A stretch of DNA of 64,000 nucleotides from Aquilaria yunnanensis (lineage: Eukaryota; Streptophyta; Magnoliopsida; Malvales; Thymelaeaceae), in contig CM077597.1 in the NCBI GenBank assembly GCA_039654915.1, positions 75,518,001 to 75,582,000 of the forward strand. Reading direction: 5' to 3'. The notes beneath the pieces are model-generated. The model had not been told where the DNA came from, searched no databases, and was given only the letters and a program-made list of their open reading frames with translations. The stretch's first letter is position 1, and each line of letters starts with the position of its first letter. Shown one piece after another: positions 23,155 to 34,117 of this stretch. The position numbers and the translations under genes are program-made.

Positions 23155-24372
23155 CTATCCAATTGCACTTTTATGCCTCTTAAGTAACTCAATCAACTTA
23201 CCTTCTTCCTCAAATGTGAGAATAAATAAAATTGCCACTGGATAAGAAGAATTTTCTCCAAGGAATGCATACTTCAATTCTTTGGGCAAGGGCTTCAATT
23301 CCGATTTGGGTATTTTATCTTGCTTTTCATGATTTGGTTTTCCCAACTCTTCAATTTTTGGTTTCCAACATGTGTACCCTTCTACCTGTGAAGAATAAAA
23401 AAATGCACATATGTTAGATGTATCCTGATCCATTTGCATAATAGATTTAATTGAATTAACTAAACAATTTTTTAAAGGATCAGAGATACTCCATTCTTGA
23501 ATATAGTTTTTCATAATTGCGTTAATGATACAAACATCTTCACCTTTATCTTCCTTTTCAAGTAGTTGCTTAAGCAAGTTGAAAACATTTAGCTCCAATG
23601 TCATATTCCTATATGGCAGCTTTATTAGTCTGTTTCTACAATTAATCAAAGCATTAGAAGTTGTTAAAAATAGACGTCCCAAAATAATGGGTATTGAATT
23701 TTTAATTTTCACTAGCGGTGTGTCCAAAACAATAAAATCCACAAGATAAATAAATTTATCAACTTAGACTAATACATCTTCAATGACTCTTCTAGGTACT
23801 GTCACCGATTTGTCAGCAAGCAAAAGAGTTACCTAGGTTGGTTTTAGCTTATCTAAATTTAGTTTTTAGTAAACTGAATATGGAAGTAAGTTTACACTAG
23901 CCCCGAGATCAAGTAATGCTTGCTCAATTTTATGTTTTCCAATGAAAAATGAAATTATTGCACAGCCAGAATCCTTGTATTTCAAAGCAGTGTTATTTTG
24001 AATAACAGCACTTACCTGTTCACTTAAGAAGGCTTTCTTTTTCACATCCAGTTTTCTTTTAATAGTGCACAAATCCTTCAAAATTTTAGCATAAGAAGGT
24101 ACCTGTTTAATTACATCTAACAAAGGGATATTGATCTTTACTTGGTTGAAAATATCCAAAATTTCAGGATTGTGATCTACCTTTTTAAGAACAGTTAATG
24201 CTTGAGGAAATAGAGGTGCATGTGGAGATTTGATCTGTTTTTCGCTTGGTATAGGTTCAACCCATTCTTTACTCTTAGGAATTGACTCATCGTCTCCTTT
24301 ACAAGGATTAGAAATGGATTTTTTAATAAGCTTATTGCTGCCGAGTATAATAATTAACTTCACTTGATCCAT
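23155..24372 (-). pseudogene. Athila-type protease region, relic B
   Basis: The open stretch 23866-24372 starts MDQVKLIIILGSNKLIKKSI, continues through HAPLFPQALTVLKKV and ends at the protease core LLDLGASVNLLPYSVY. The stretch 23155-23742 continues with DFIVLDTPLVKIKNSIPIIL and RNMTLELNVFNL and ends KRHKSAIG. The two are separated by a frame change and stops at about 23760-23865. At 195 and 168 codons these are the longest intact pieces of either Athila-type relic. Confidence 0.82.
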
Positions 24373-24419
24373 AGTTTGACCTTTTGGATTTGCTTGTGAT
24401 TGAGAAAGAAATTGCCATT

Positions 24420-24904
24420 TCTTTTAAATGTTGAGTGCAGATGAAAATTTTGTAAAAGTATCTTTCAAATCAATCATGGTTTGACTTATTTAAGCATTGA
24501 TAGATTCTTGCTTCTCAATGAATGAACGCAATGTTTCTTCAAGATTTTTCCTAAATGGAGGAACATAAGGTGTGTACCCTTGAAATTGTTGAAAATTTTG
24601 TTAGGTATACGAAAGTGGTTGTGACGGTTGAGCATAATTATCACTTCTCCAACTGAAATTTAGATGATTCCTCCAACCAGGATTGTAAGTTTGTGAATAC
24701 AGATTTTGGGTTGGCTTCTTGAAGTTGTTCAAAGTATTGACTTGTTCATGGAGACATTCTTTGAAAGAAGGCAAAGTTGGGCAATTGCTAGTGGATTGGT
24801 CATTGGTCTCACAAATGTGACAAATAACTTATTCAACAGATTTTAATTGACCAACTTTCTTCATTAAGATGATATATGCCTCTACTAGATGTAGAAGTTA
24901 TGAT
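24420..24904 (-). pseudogene. Athila-type gag C-terminal fragment, relic B
   Basis: The minus strand contains a zinc-knuckle-like CHICETNDQSTSNCPTLPSF, then EQVNTLNNFKKPT and QGYTPYVPPFRKNL, matching 13830-14060 of relic A on the other strand. It ends at the junction with copia sequence near 24904. Confidence 0.75.
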
Positions 24905-26979
24905 ACCAGCTTCTTGATGCCTGTCGCAATCCATAAGGTAACTTCTTTAATCTACACACCTTGGTCTCGCCTTTCTTGGCAAAACCTTGCAGGACACGCA
25001 TATAGACCTCTTTCTCTAGATCACCGTGGAGACATGCGTTATTGACGTCCAGCTAATGAATTTCTCAATCCTTCTTTGCAGTGACAGCAAGTAGGGTTCT
25101 CACAGTGACAAGCTTTACCACGGGTACAAAAGTCCCATGGAACTCAACCTCTTCCACTTGTGTGAAACCTCTTGCCACAAGTCGTGCCTCGTATCATTTT
25201 ATCTCCCCATTAGGTTTGAACTTAATCTTGTAGACCCACTTCGAATCAATAACCTATTCTCCTGGTGGTAATTGTTCCAATGACCATGTTCCATTTTTCT
25301 CCAGCGCTTCAATCTCCCTTTTCATGGCTTCCCTCTAGTGCTCATGCTTCGTTGCCAAAAAGAAAGACTTTGGCTTATCATGGGATGTGCTGGCCACCAA
25401 GAACACTTTATATGAGTGTGAAAACCTATGGTACGAAATGTAATGTGACAAAGGATATACCACAAAGTTTCCTGATGAAGGGGCACACTGCAATTGGACT
25501 GTGGAGGGTGGTAGACATGTTTCATACTCTTCAAAATGTTGTGGTGGTTACCGGGCTCTCTAACTACGTCTCACCTTAACTTGGACAGCATTCTAAACGT
25601 CATGATTAGTGGATTCTCTCACTTCTCCTTGCCCATTTTCACACCTTTGTGCTAAATCATTTTGCAAAGCCTTGTTTTCATTAAAGTTGTCGGATTTCCT
25701 AACTACCTCTTCTTCATTTGGAGCGTGTCCAGGTTGCTTGTCTTTCTCATCACTGATTATTCTTAGGCGACTCATTTGATGCATTGTTTGATCTTGCTCC
25801 AACATGTGCCCTTTTTTCTTGTAGGGGTATTTGTTTTAAGAAAACACTACATCTCGCGAGCTATAAATCTTTTTATCCTTAATGTCATAGACTCGATACC
25901 CCTTTTGCCCATTGGGATATCCAACAAATATACAAGGTCTCCCTCTTTCACTTTTTTCTTTATTATGTGCATACACCTTAAATGATCATAGCTCGGCTTT
26001 CTCCCCAATAGTAGTTCATACGGTGTTTTGGTCACTTATAGTCTTAGAAGGCAATCTATTTATTGTGTAAACTATGGTAAGGACACATTTCCCCCAAAAG
26101 TTAATCGGCAACCCTGCATGGAAATGTAAAGCTCGTGCCATTTTTAAGATATGCCTACGTTTGCAAAAGTATTCCTCGCTTCTTATAACATTCTAGCATG
26201 AAGTTGGATTGAAACTCAAGGCCATTTTTTGCCCTAATTCGTTTAACCTTTCTTCCAAATTGCATCTCAACCATGTTTAAAAATTGAAGTAAATAATGAC
26301 TTACTTTCGACTTGTGCTTCATTAAGTAAACCTATACTCCTCTGCTATAGTCATCCACTATAGTGAGAAAATGGTGTGCTCCTGTGAAGGATGCTGTTTT
26401 ATAGCTGCCCCAGATATCATAGCGTATCAAATGAAAACATGTAGCAGACTTTATTAACCTTTCAGAAAAAGGTAATCTTGTTTGCTTAGCTTACATACAA
26501 AAATCACAATACTCTACTTCTCCACCTTTGACATGACTAGAATTTAACTGAACCATTTTAACCTTCGCATTTAATGCATGACCAAGGCTCCAATGCCAAA
26601 GTTCAGACTTTTGTACTCCACTGGCCGTCATTGCCACCCCTGCATGTCAAACAGGTTCAAGGAGATACAGTCCATCGCAGTGTCTACCAACTCCAATCAG
26701 GCTCTTCGTAGGTAAGTCCTACATCACATACAAATTGGCAATAAGGGTTAGCGCATAGTTGAAGTCTTTTGTTAAACGACTAACTGAAAGAAGGTTGTAC
26801 TTAAAATTTGAAATATTTAGGATTTGACTGATCTGCATTTCATTTGGAAGGACTAGGCTTCCTGCATCCTTCATTGATATGCCATCTCCGTTTGACATCT
26901 TGATTGGTTGATGTCTGGTCCTCATTTTTTGCTCATTAAACAACTTTTCATCACAAGTAATGTGTTCTGTTACTTCCAA
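24905..26979 (-). pseudogene. Copia element C protease, integrase and partial RT
   Basis: 26719-26979 reads TEHITCDEKLFNEQ and ISNFKYNLLSVSRLTKDFN, the protease/pre-integrase junction; the Asp-Ser-Gly catalytic triad before TEHIT is lost. Integrase fragments follow, including KTPYELLLGRKPSYDHLR at 25847-26035. Near 24905-24960 the RT block reads KKLPYGLRQASRSWYHN. All frames are interrupted. The cut inside RT leaves no catalytic YVDD part. Confidence 0.75.
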
Positions 26980-27099
26980 ATCAATTATCTAGGGTTTTGA
27001 AAAATTAATCTTACTAGCCATATTTTTGTTTTGTGTGTTGTGCTTGGTTGTTTTAGACGTCTCACCCTCGCTTCCTAAATATTGTAGCAGCTGCTCATA

Positions 27100-28083
27100 C
27101 TAAGTTTGCATCAAACCAGGAATAATGCTGACATCAGGACTGACCTGAGCCACCTTCAGGCCTACCTTTTTTTCGGTCGTCGGCCTTGTCCTCTTATCCC
27201 ATCCACCTTTGCGCCATCTGGGTGGATACCCGATAATTTCAAAGCTATTGTCCTTTGCATGCCTTATTTTCTGGCAGTGTGTGCACATCAGCTTGTCCTT
27301 TCTTTCAGCCCTTCACTCCCCTAACTTTTTCCTGCTGCCAGCCCTATGTGCTTGGAAAGCTGTAGCTTTAGTTGTTGGGTTTTGCGGGGTTGATATCTAT
27401 CATTGTTATTCATCTTCTATGACAAGATGATAGGCAGTGCCAAGCATCGGGATAGGCTTGGTACTAAGGATCTAAGTCTTGATGAATCCAAATGCATCGT
27501 TCAATCCCATGAGAAAGTCAAAAAGCTGATCCTTATCCTTCAACTCGGCTAGCTATTTCTGCACATTGTAAGTGCATCTCAGCCATGAGGAGATTGACTG
27601 CATCTCATCCCATAAACTTTTAAGCTTTGTGTAATAGGATGAGACGGACAAGCTTTCTTGCTTTAAGAGCGCAACTACACGCATCAATTCATAGGCCCTC
27701 AGTGCACTAACCTTTCCAAATCTCTCTTCCAAATCAGCCCAAATCTCTTAGGCTGTTTTAGCATATTGTACGCTGCTTCTCACTTCCTTTTCCATGGCGC
27801 TCTTCAGCCACCTTTTCACCATGGCATCACATCACATCCAATGCCCTAGGTTTGGTGAGTTTGAACTTGGTTTTTAAATTGTACCATCAACAAAACCAAT
27901 CTTATTCTTGGCAAACAATGCATTGCTCATGTCGTTTACCCATTCTCCATGGTTCCCGTCGTGGAAAAGCTCACTCACATAAATCTGTCTCGGGCTGTCC
28001 GAGGCATGCATATAGTATGGTGACATTGTATCCATGCTATTTACTTGGCTTTCTACCGTATCGTTCTTCTCTCCGTTTGACAT
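27100..28083 (-). pseudogene. Copia element C gag
   Basis: The start is MSNGEKNDTVESQVNSMDTM at 28083, followed by SPYYMHASDSPRQIYVSELF, the N-terminal block of plant copia gag. The nucleocapsid knuckle is read at 27100-27288 as CTHCQKIRHAKDNSFEIIGY, where the fourth zinc ligand (Cys) is Ser. Frames in between are broken. It packages RNA in intact elements. Confidence 0.75.
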
Positions 28084-28142
28084 GGGTGTGCTATTTGTAG
28101 GAGAGGCGATGGGTTAACTGGATTTTCAATTGCTAAGTTTCA

Positions 28143-28154
28143 GCTCTGATACCA
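28143..28154 (-). promoter_or_regulatory. tRNA-iMet primer-binding site of copia element C
   Basis: On the minus strand TGGTATCAGAGC follows immediately after the LTR end. It is identical to the site that pairs with initiator tRNA-Met in plant copia elements. Confidence 0.9.
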
Positions 28155-28306
28155 TGAAGAAAATGAGTTTGAGCCAAGGTGGCATATGTATTCATTGCAC
28201 TAATAACGTAGAATATAGGGTACATATAGGCTACAAGATGTACAAGACTTAAAGGATAAGTAAAGACTTGAAAGATAAGTGAAGATTATTTACAACTAAC
28301 TAGATG
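28155..28306 (-). mobile_element. Probable 5' LTR of copia element C (152 bp)
   Basis: On the minus strand it starts TGAACATCTAG and ends TTTTCTTCA directly before the primer-binding site, giving TG...CA ends. A CTATATGTACCC-type TATA region lies inside. The 5' boundary rests on the TG and on the end of ZNHIT2 similarity. No second LTR is available for comparison. Confidence 0.55.
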
Positions 28307-29899
28307 TTCATACGAACTAGACTTCTTGTTTGACTCTTACAGCTACCATCTCCATGATCCATGAATGAGTTCTTCTTTGCTCTGACAATGGCTGCCAGAG
28401 AAGACCTCGCTTCTTCTAGCTGCACATGCACCCAACACATGATAAAATATGCCTTCTTCTTAGTAAGCTTGAGCTTGTTATAGGTATCCCCCTTTCCCAA
28501 CCTTTTGGTTTTCTCCGACTTCAACTCCCTTTCACCTGCTTGAATCAGCCTCAGCAGATCGCCAACATGCAAATTATTGCAAAACTTCGAAGCAAAAGTA
28601 GACTCACTATATCCTCCACAAGAGCCATTCCAAATTGTAAGCCACCAACATGCTTGAAGGCTGGAGAACATGTTTCCTCCAAGCAATAAGATAAAGTTTC
28701 CCTAATAGTCTTTGGCTGGCCATTTTGTCCCAGGACAGAGGACACATTGAGCACCATCATTGCTGATCCTATGGCATCTGATTGCTAGTCCCTATTGTAC
28801 AACCTAAGTGTAAAGCAGTAGCTATATATTATGTCAACCAAATGAATAGCTAAAAGTGGGGAGGGTTCGGTGGCCGTCAGTTTGTGCAGTGGTGGAAGTG
28901 GGCTTTCAAGGCCATAAGGGATTTCACTTGATTGGGTACTTCCTAAATCATCCCTTAACTATGATGAAATTTCATGCTTCTCAATAGGTTGGATCAGTTG
29001 AGTTCCTTCTTTGTTGAGACAGATTGTTCATGCAGCAAGCTTCAACCACCAAGGATCCCAGGGTTTTATCATTCTACTCAATTCCTCTAATATTACAGCC
29101 CTTTGAAACCTTTTCTTCTCTTTAACAAATAGATCATCAAAAATTATCTCATCTCCTGCAGAAACAAAAGGTCACCTTCATAAGTAGAGAATATGGAATA
29201 AACAATCAAATACAGTTTCTTTTTCCTTCTCCAAATGGAATGCGAAATATACAAGAACAGACCTGACAAAATTTTTTGGATGGTCTCCTCTGAAAGAATT
29301 GATTTTGTGATCGAAAAAAAGAATATAAAAAATTGAAGTTGGTCAATAGCAACAAATGAAATCATAGTATAACAAGTGACATAGTACCAGTTGAAAAACA
29401 AGACACATACATTTACATATTTGGTCACTTATACTTTTGACACAAAGGATTTGTAAATGTGACTTCTCAGGAAGAAGAGAGTGCCAAAATGATCAGATAT
29501 TTCACATTACTAGATAGATGCATACCAGTTTAACACAAAGCAGATCAATGGCACATACCATTTTCATCATCATTCATAGTATCAACTGTTTCCTCAAAAT
29601 GAAATCGTGTTAATATGTCTAGCATCTTTTTTTCAATTTCATCATTAGGATGAAGCTGCTGCATCTCCCAACCACATTCTCTCGCATAAAGGATTCAATG
29701 CAATAAAGGCTATGGGACTACAAATGACATATTTGAAACAATGAAACTAAGAATAAAGCCTAGAAGTTTGCCAAGCTGATTAAAAAGCAAGAAATAAGAT
29801 ACCTTGTAGCAGGGAAGAGAGCAGTAACAAAAAACTGCAATGAGGACAAGTGTATTGCAAAAATTGCTTTTGACAGTTATACAAAACCAACTTGAGTAA

Positions 29900-30050
29900 G
29901 GCCCCGTTTAAGAATAGCTTTTATCATCAACATTAGAGTTTTAGATAATTTATTTAACAGTTGAGATAAAAATGTTAAAGCTAAAAGCTACTATTGGATA
30001 GCTTTTTCAAAACTCTAACCCTAATCGCTAACACTAATGGCAAACAGGGC
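29900..30050. mobile_element. Small MITE-like insertion in intron 1 of the ZNHIT2 pseudogene
   Basis: The ends GGCCCCGTTTA and CAAACAGGGC form a short imperfect inverted repeat, and the interior has complementary stretches (AGAGTTTTAG against AAAACTCTAA). About 151 bp. TAA on the left and ATA on the right are not an exact duplication. Superfamily uncertain. Confidence 0.45.
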
Positions 30051-30075
30051 ATAGGAATAATACAAATTCATGTAA

Positions 30076-30096
30076 ATAATAATAATAATAATAATA
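30076..30096. repeat. (AAT)n microsatellite
   Basis: About seven tandem AAT units at the start of the exon 1-proximal part of the pseudogene intron. Confidence 0.85.
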
Positions 30097-30281
30097 TCAA
30101 TAATGAGAAAGGGAGACATACATATGGCATATTATCCGTGATGGATTCACACAGGAAAAGCTAGAAGCTTTCTTAGACGAGTGGATCATCTCGGCCATCC
30201 TGGCTTTATAGCAAGCCCCAAAGGGTAGTAATATTATGCTTTAATTTGATACAAGTTAAGATATGAAACAAAAAACAATTA

Positions 30282-30577
30282 GGTAGCGTTTAGTTGTAGA
30301 AAATTGTTCCATTTCTCTTTTCCAAATTTTCTTTGATGAAAGTTTGAGTGTATGGCATGTTTCAAGGATGTGGAAAACTTTGTTTTCTAAACTTTAAAAA
30401 ACTCATGTGTTAAAATGGAAAACATCTAAAACAATGTTTTCTACTTTATAACATGAGTTTTTCAAAATTTAGAAAACAAGGTTTTCTACATTCTTAAATC
30501 TAGCTATACACTCAAACTTCTACCAAAGAAAATTTAGAAAAGAAAAATAAGAAAAATTTTCACATCCAAACACCACC
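30282..30577. mobile_element. Foldback Tourist/Harbinger MITE (296 bp), TSD TTA
   Basis: The element is almost entirely two complementary arms of about 140 bases. The left arm has AAATTTTCTTTGATGAAAGT and AGTTTGAGTGTATGGC; the right arm, read inverted, has AAATTTTCTTTGGTAGAAGT and AGTTTGAGTGTATAGC. The termini are GGTAGCGTTTAG on the left and CCAAACACCACC on the right. TTA flanks both sides (30279-30281 and 30578-30580). These are the marks of PIF/Harbinger-mobilised MITEs. Its right end equals that of the Harbinger relic at 6081-6092. Confidence 0.88.
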
Positions 30578-30580
30578 TTA

Positions 30581-31433
30581 GTATCTCTCCTGAAGAAGAA
30601 TCAGCCTAAGAAATGAAAATGCAAATCCAATTGCAACTGTTCAAACTTCAAAGAGTTTGCAACTTCACACAGTCAAGCAAGAAGTTAGTTGCCAACAATT
30701 AACATTTAAAATTATATACTACATCATGTACAATTTAAAAATTACATATTTAAACTATATATAATTTAGAAATTATATATTTAGAAACTATATGTCTTTA
30801 TTAAATCATAGTACATTCTTTGCTTAGTTGATTCTTTATACTAGTAGTTAGTCTTTGTATTTTGTTTCTGAGTAACAAAGGGAAAAAAACAGAGAAGTTT
30901 TCTTGAGGTAATAAACTTTGTTTTCATCATTTACTATTATATATGAAAGCAGGTAGTTTGGCCTAATTGTCATTTCATATTATTGAAAAAATAAACAAAA
31001 TTTTGCTATCTGCCATGTGTAAAGCTAAACTTTGGAAAAAATGACACATGGCAATTTCCTACTTTACCCCTTTTAAACTGCACGTGTCCCTTCACAATTG
31101 ATAGCCCGCTTGACTTTGCTCACTACAATGCACATATGTACACATTTTCCAGACTGTCCTACAACGAGTACGTGCGCACAGTTTTTTCGTTATTTATTAT
31201 TCAATTTCACCATTCATTCTTTTTGTAACTGTTGTTCTCTCATCGGAAAAGGGAAAAAACAAAGAGTTTTTTACCAACATCCGTTAGACTCAGTTATTTA
31301 AAACAATATTCCCATACCCAGGTTCCTATATCCCTTATCAAGATGAATGATTATTTAGTAAAACTTATTCAAAAAATAAGAAAATCTAGGAAAAAATGGT
31401 TTCAAAAACATCTACTTGGTGAAATATCACCCT
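30581..31433. other. Non-genic interval between MITE and solo LTR 3
   Basis: AT-rich; near 30700-30800 the motif AAATTATATATTTAGAAACT recurs in altered form. No exon-like sequence recognised. It ends at the TSD of solo LTR 3. Confidence 0.4.
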
Positions 31434-32994
31434 CAACGTGTAATGGCTCTTCAAAAATCCGGACATAATTACTGAGGTAACTTTAGTTATTTTAGTAATT
31501 TAATGTATTTAGAATATTTAATGCAAGCAAATTCTCGGTTTAATAAAGTATAGTAGCTTAAACAGAACAAAATTGGTTATTTAAGTAAACCGGACCAAGA
31601 AGGGCATTTTAGTTATTTCATATAGTGACCGATTTTTATTTCACGGTTGGGTAGAGGATGGAAAAATATTAAATTTAAGGTATCACGGTTTTTCGTGATT
31701 TCCACTCTACCCTTGTGAAATTGTAACTTGACTAAATTGTCTGAAATTGGTTTATGTGTAACCGTCAAAAGTATCAGACCTAAATTGCACGTCTGTCAAA
31801 GCTTAGGACTGGGCGTGTAATTAAGGTAAAGAAGGATTCAGGCGCAGAATAATTCCGGTTTTGGTCCTAATTTTTCTGGCAGGTTCTGGATAAGTCCCCA
31901 ACATACTATTGTGTACAAAGGAGGCACCATGTGCGTGGCATGTGCAATTAAAGCCTACATAAGTTGACTTCTCATTAATTGCTCGGCCAACTTCTCCCAC
32001 AAGTTCCAGACCACCCGAGAGCACTCTCTCCTCTTCAAAACTCCATTGCTAACCAAATCCAAGGTCCAATCCATCAAATCCAAGCATAATTAAGCAAATT
32101 TTTGAAGGAAAATCAAGTATGGGACCATCCTAGGCTTGAATTTCAAGCTATTTGTTCAAGTAAGTTTTGTTTTGTTCTTCCCCTATTTTTGACCTTCATA
32201 AGGCTCTGTAATTTCTGGATCTACTGATTTGAGCTTAGTTCTTGTTTGTTTTTTAAGGGAAAAACAACAAGAAAAGCTTGGAAATTAAGCTTAAGTAAGA
32301 AAGGTAAGAACTACTTCAATTTTTTCTTATTTTTTATTAATTCCAGAATTTTTTTGGGTTTATAAATCTAGAATTAAGTGTGTTATAATTGATTTTTGTT
32401 AACTTGTGAAGGCAAAAATATGTTTAAAACCCATTTGAACCAAGTTGTTGAAAGAATGCTAAAAGCCTAGTTATATGTTGATTCGGTTCGGATGTGTCCA
32501 GATTTTTTTTGGTTATTTGTGCTGAAAATGGTTGGATTTAATGTGTTTATATTGGTTCTTAGTTGATTATAAGAGAAATAATCAATAGGAACCTAGATTT
32601 TTCGGTCTTGGAGTTGAAAGGACACAACACCGAAACCGGTGTTGTTGTGTGTTGAGTAAAGGGCCAATTAATTGGAATCCATTGAGAAGGTTATTCCTAA
32701 CCATTTAAACCATAAGGATGTTGTAATGTTGTTCTAATTATGGTTTATTTATGTAGCTAAATGATCAATTAAAAGAAAAATACTCAAGCTACTATAAAGG
32801 TATAAAGAAGGATACAAAACCGAGACCATAAGAACACTGAAGTTGGTGTTTGCTTGCATTAATTATTCAAGGTGAGGGATTTTAAGTTCAAGTTTAAATT
32901 GATGCATTATGAATGTTTCTACAATGCATTAACTAAGGGAGTAAGAAGTGGCAAGAGGTGGCTTAAGGATAAATAGTCCTTAAGTAAGTATACA

Positions 32995-33144
32995 GGGTAC
33001 TAAGTATTCAAGATGGGCTTTGATGCTCAAGAGTACCCTAGCTAAGCTACCAAGCTTAGTAAGAATGATAGGGTACTAAGTATTCAAGATGAGCTTTGAC
33101 GCTCAAGAGTACCCTAGCTAAGCTACCAAGCTTAGTAAGAATGA
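32995..33144 (+). repeat. Two tandem copies of a 76-bp unit in solo LTR 3
   Basis: GGGTACTAAGTATTCAAGAT starts each copy (32995 and 33071), followed by GAGTACCCTAGCTAAGCTAC. The copies differ at only a few positions, so the duplication is recent relative to the LTR. Confidence 0.9.
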
Positions 33145-33182
33145 GCCACCAAGAACTCCTGTACAATGTGAATAAGGGCAAG

Positions 33183-33345
33183 TAATGGTAAGCCAAACTT
33201 GCTAAGGCAAGAGTTAAGCTCTTGTAAGAGTAAGGGAAAGTAATGGCAAGCCAAGCTTGCTAAGGCAAGAGTTAAGCTCTTGTAAGAGTAAGGAAAGTAA
33301 TGGCAAGCCAAGCTTGCTAAGGTAAGAGTTAAGCTCTTGTAAGAA
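33183..33345 (+). repeat. Three tandem copies of a 57-58 bp unit in solo LTR 3
   Basis: TAATGGYAAGCCAARCTTGC followed by AAGAGTTAAGCTCTTGTAAG recurs at 33183, 33241 and 33298. Each unit contains the short inverted repeat AAGAGTTAAGCTCTT. Confidence 0.9.
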
Positions 33346-34117
33346 GGACTAAGTTGAGGATGGGTTCCCCACCATAGAACCCGTACTAGTGGCCATTAGT
33401 CAAGACCTCATAACGTTTTGAGCTCACATTAAGATGTGTATATATGTTATATATGCTGGGTCCTAAAGTTTATTTTGCAGGTATTTAATTCCTTATGGAG
33501 AATATATGATTCTCACTCCCTTAAGTATCACATTGTGCAGATACTAGTAGTGTGAAGCCTAACACCCACTGAAGGGTTGTTAAGCAAGGTTTTGGTGCAG
33601 GTATTTAAAATACCATGAATCTTTAATGATTCTAAGTTAATGGTTAGTAATATTATTGTACTAATTAAGTTATTTAAAATAGCCTTGACAGATACAGGCA
33701 AAGTGCACAAGGAGAAGTTGGACCTCTCATTTCTGGAGCTTCTGTGCTCAGGTGGGAGCTATCTTAATAATCCCAGACTTTGTACATATTAAGTACTCAG
33801 GTACCAAGAAAATGCCTCTAGTTTGACAAGTTTGTGCATAGACTTATTTAGTGTATATGTCTGTATATACACTGTGGTTGCTTATGGATGTACATAAGTT
33901 AAGTGAGATGTGTACATAAGCTAATGCTTGAAAGTTTAAATAAATATGTTTATATGACTTCGGCATGTCTTTTAAGTGTTTAATGAATGCCGAAGTTAAG
34001 CGCGCAAGTATTAGGTTAGCAATTTGCAACCAAGAGCAGGAATACTAAATCCTGATTATCCTAAGATCCTGGGAATACCCTATATTAGGGTAAGCGAGGA
34101 GGTTCCCTCACACAATG

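Larger units (their letters stand above)
20587..24904 (-). mobile_element. Athila-type Ty3/gypsy relic B
   Basis: The minus strand reads, from high to low coordinate, gag C-terminal part, protease, reverse transcriptase, RNase H and integrase of an Athila-type element. It is closely related to relic A (12.9-16.7 kb), which runs the other way. The 5' side ends at about 24904, where copia sequence begins inside gag, so its 5' LTR is missing. The 3' side is interrupted by solo LTR 2 just past the integrase, and I see no 3' LTR beyond. All domains carry frameshifts or stops. Confidence 0.85.
24905..28306 (-). mobile_element. Truncated Ty1/copia retrotransposon C with a short (152 bp) 5' LTR
   Basis: From high to low coordinate on the minus strand are a short LTR (28155-28306), a tRNA-iMet primer-binding site, gag, zinc knuckle, pre-integrase, integrase and the first part of RT. 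The element stops inside RT at about 24905, where Athila-type gag begins, so the 3' half and 3' LTR are lost. Its 5' LTR abuts the last exon of the ZNHIT2 pseudogene. Confidence 0.78.
28307..30198 (-). pseudogene. ZNHIT2-like: ZNHIT2-like (HIT-type zinc finger) gene, unprocessed pseudogene
   Basis: Five exon-like blocks are seen. Exon 1 (30122-30198, start MAEMIHSSKKASSF, ending CH) has a GTATGT donor. Exon 2 (29803-29876) has the zinc-finger stretch CQKQFLQYTCPHC and, one base out of frame, YCSLPCYK. Exon 3 (29559-29717) has ESFMRENVV then MQQLHPNDEIEKKMLDILTR. Exon 4 (about 29271-29310) has LSEETIQKILS. Exon 5 (28307-29155) has KRFQRAVILEELSRMIKPW, LPPLHKLTATEPSPLLAIHL and LIQAGERELKSEK. 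ZNHIT2 proteins help assemble RNP complexes with R2TP/PAQosome. Lesions: an extra T in exon 2, a missing G in exon 3, three in-frame stops in exon 5, a lost base near 28560, and an acceptor AG that appears mutated to AA before exon 2. Introns are kept, so this is a decayed gene and not a retrocopy. Confidence 0.88.
31439..34112 (+). mobile_element. Ty3/gypsy-type solo LTR 3 (2674 bp), decayed TSD
   Basis: It starts TGTAATGGCTCT and ends GGTTCCCTCACA. The flanks are CAACG (31434-31438) and CAATG (34113-34117), a 5-bp duplication with one C-to-T change at a CpG. A segment GATTCTCACTCCCTTAAG at about 33508 matches solo LTRs 1 and 2. Two sets of tandem repeats lie inside (32995-33144 and 33183-33345). 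No gag or pol is present. Confidence 0.75.

Noticed and set aside
27852..28100. 82-codon + strand ORF
   Set aside because: Antisense shadow of copia element C gag.
30130..30225. tRNA-Leu-like start (CCAGGATGGCCGAG) on the minus strand, suggesting a tRNA or SINE
   Set aside because: No anticodon stem or proper T arm; the sequence is explained as exon 1 of the ZNHIT2 pseudogene.
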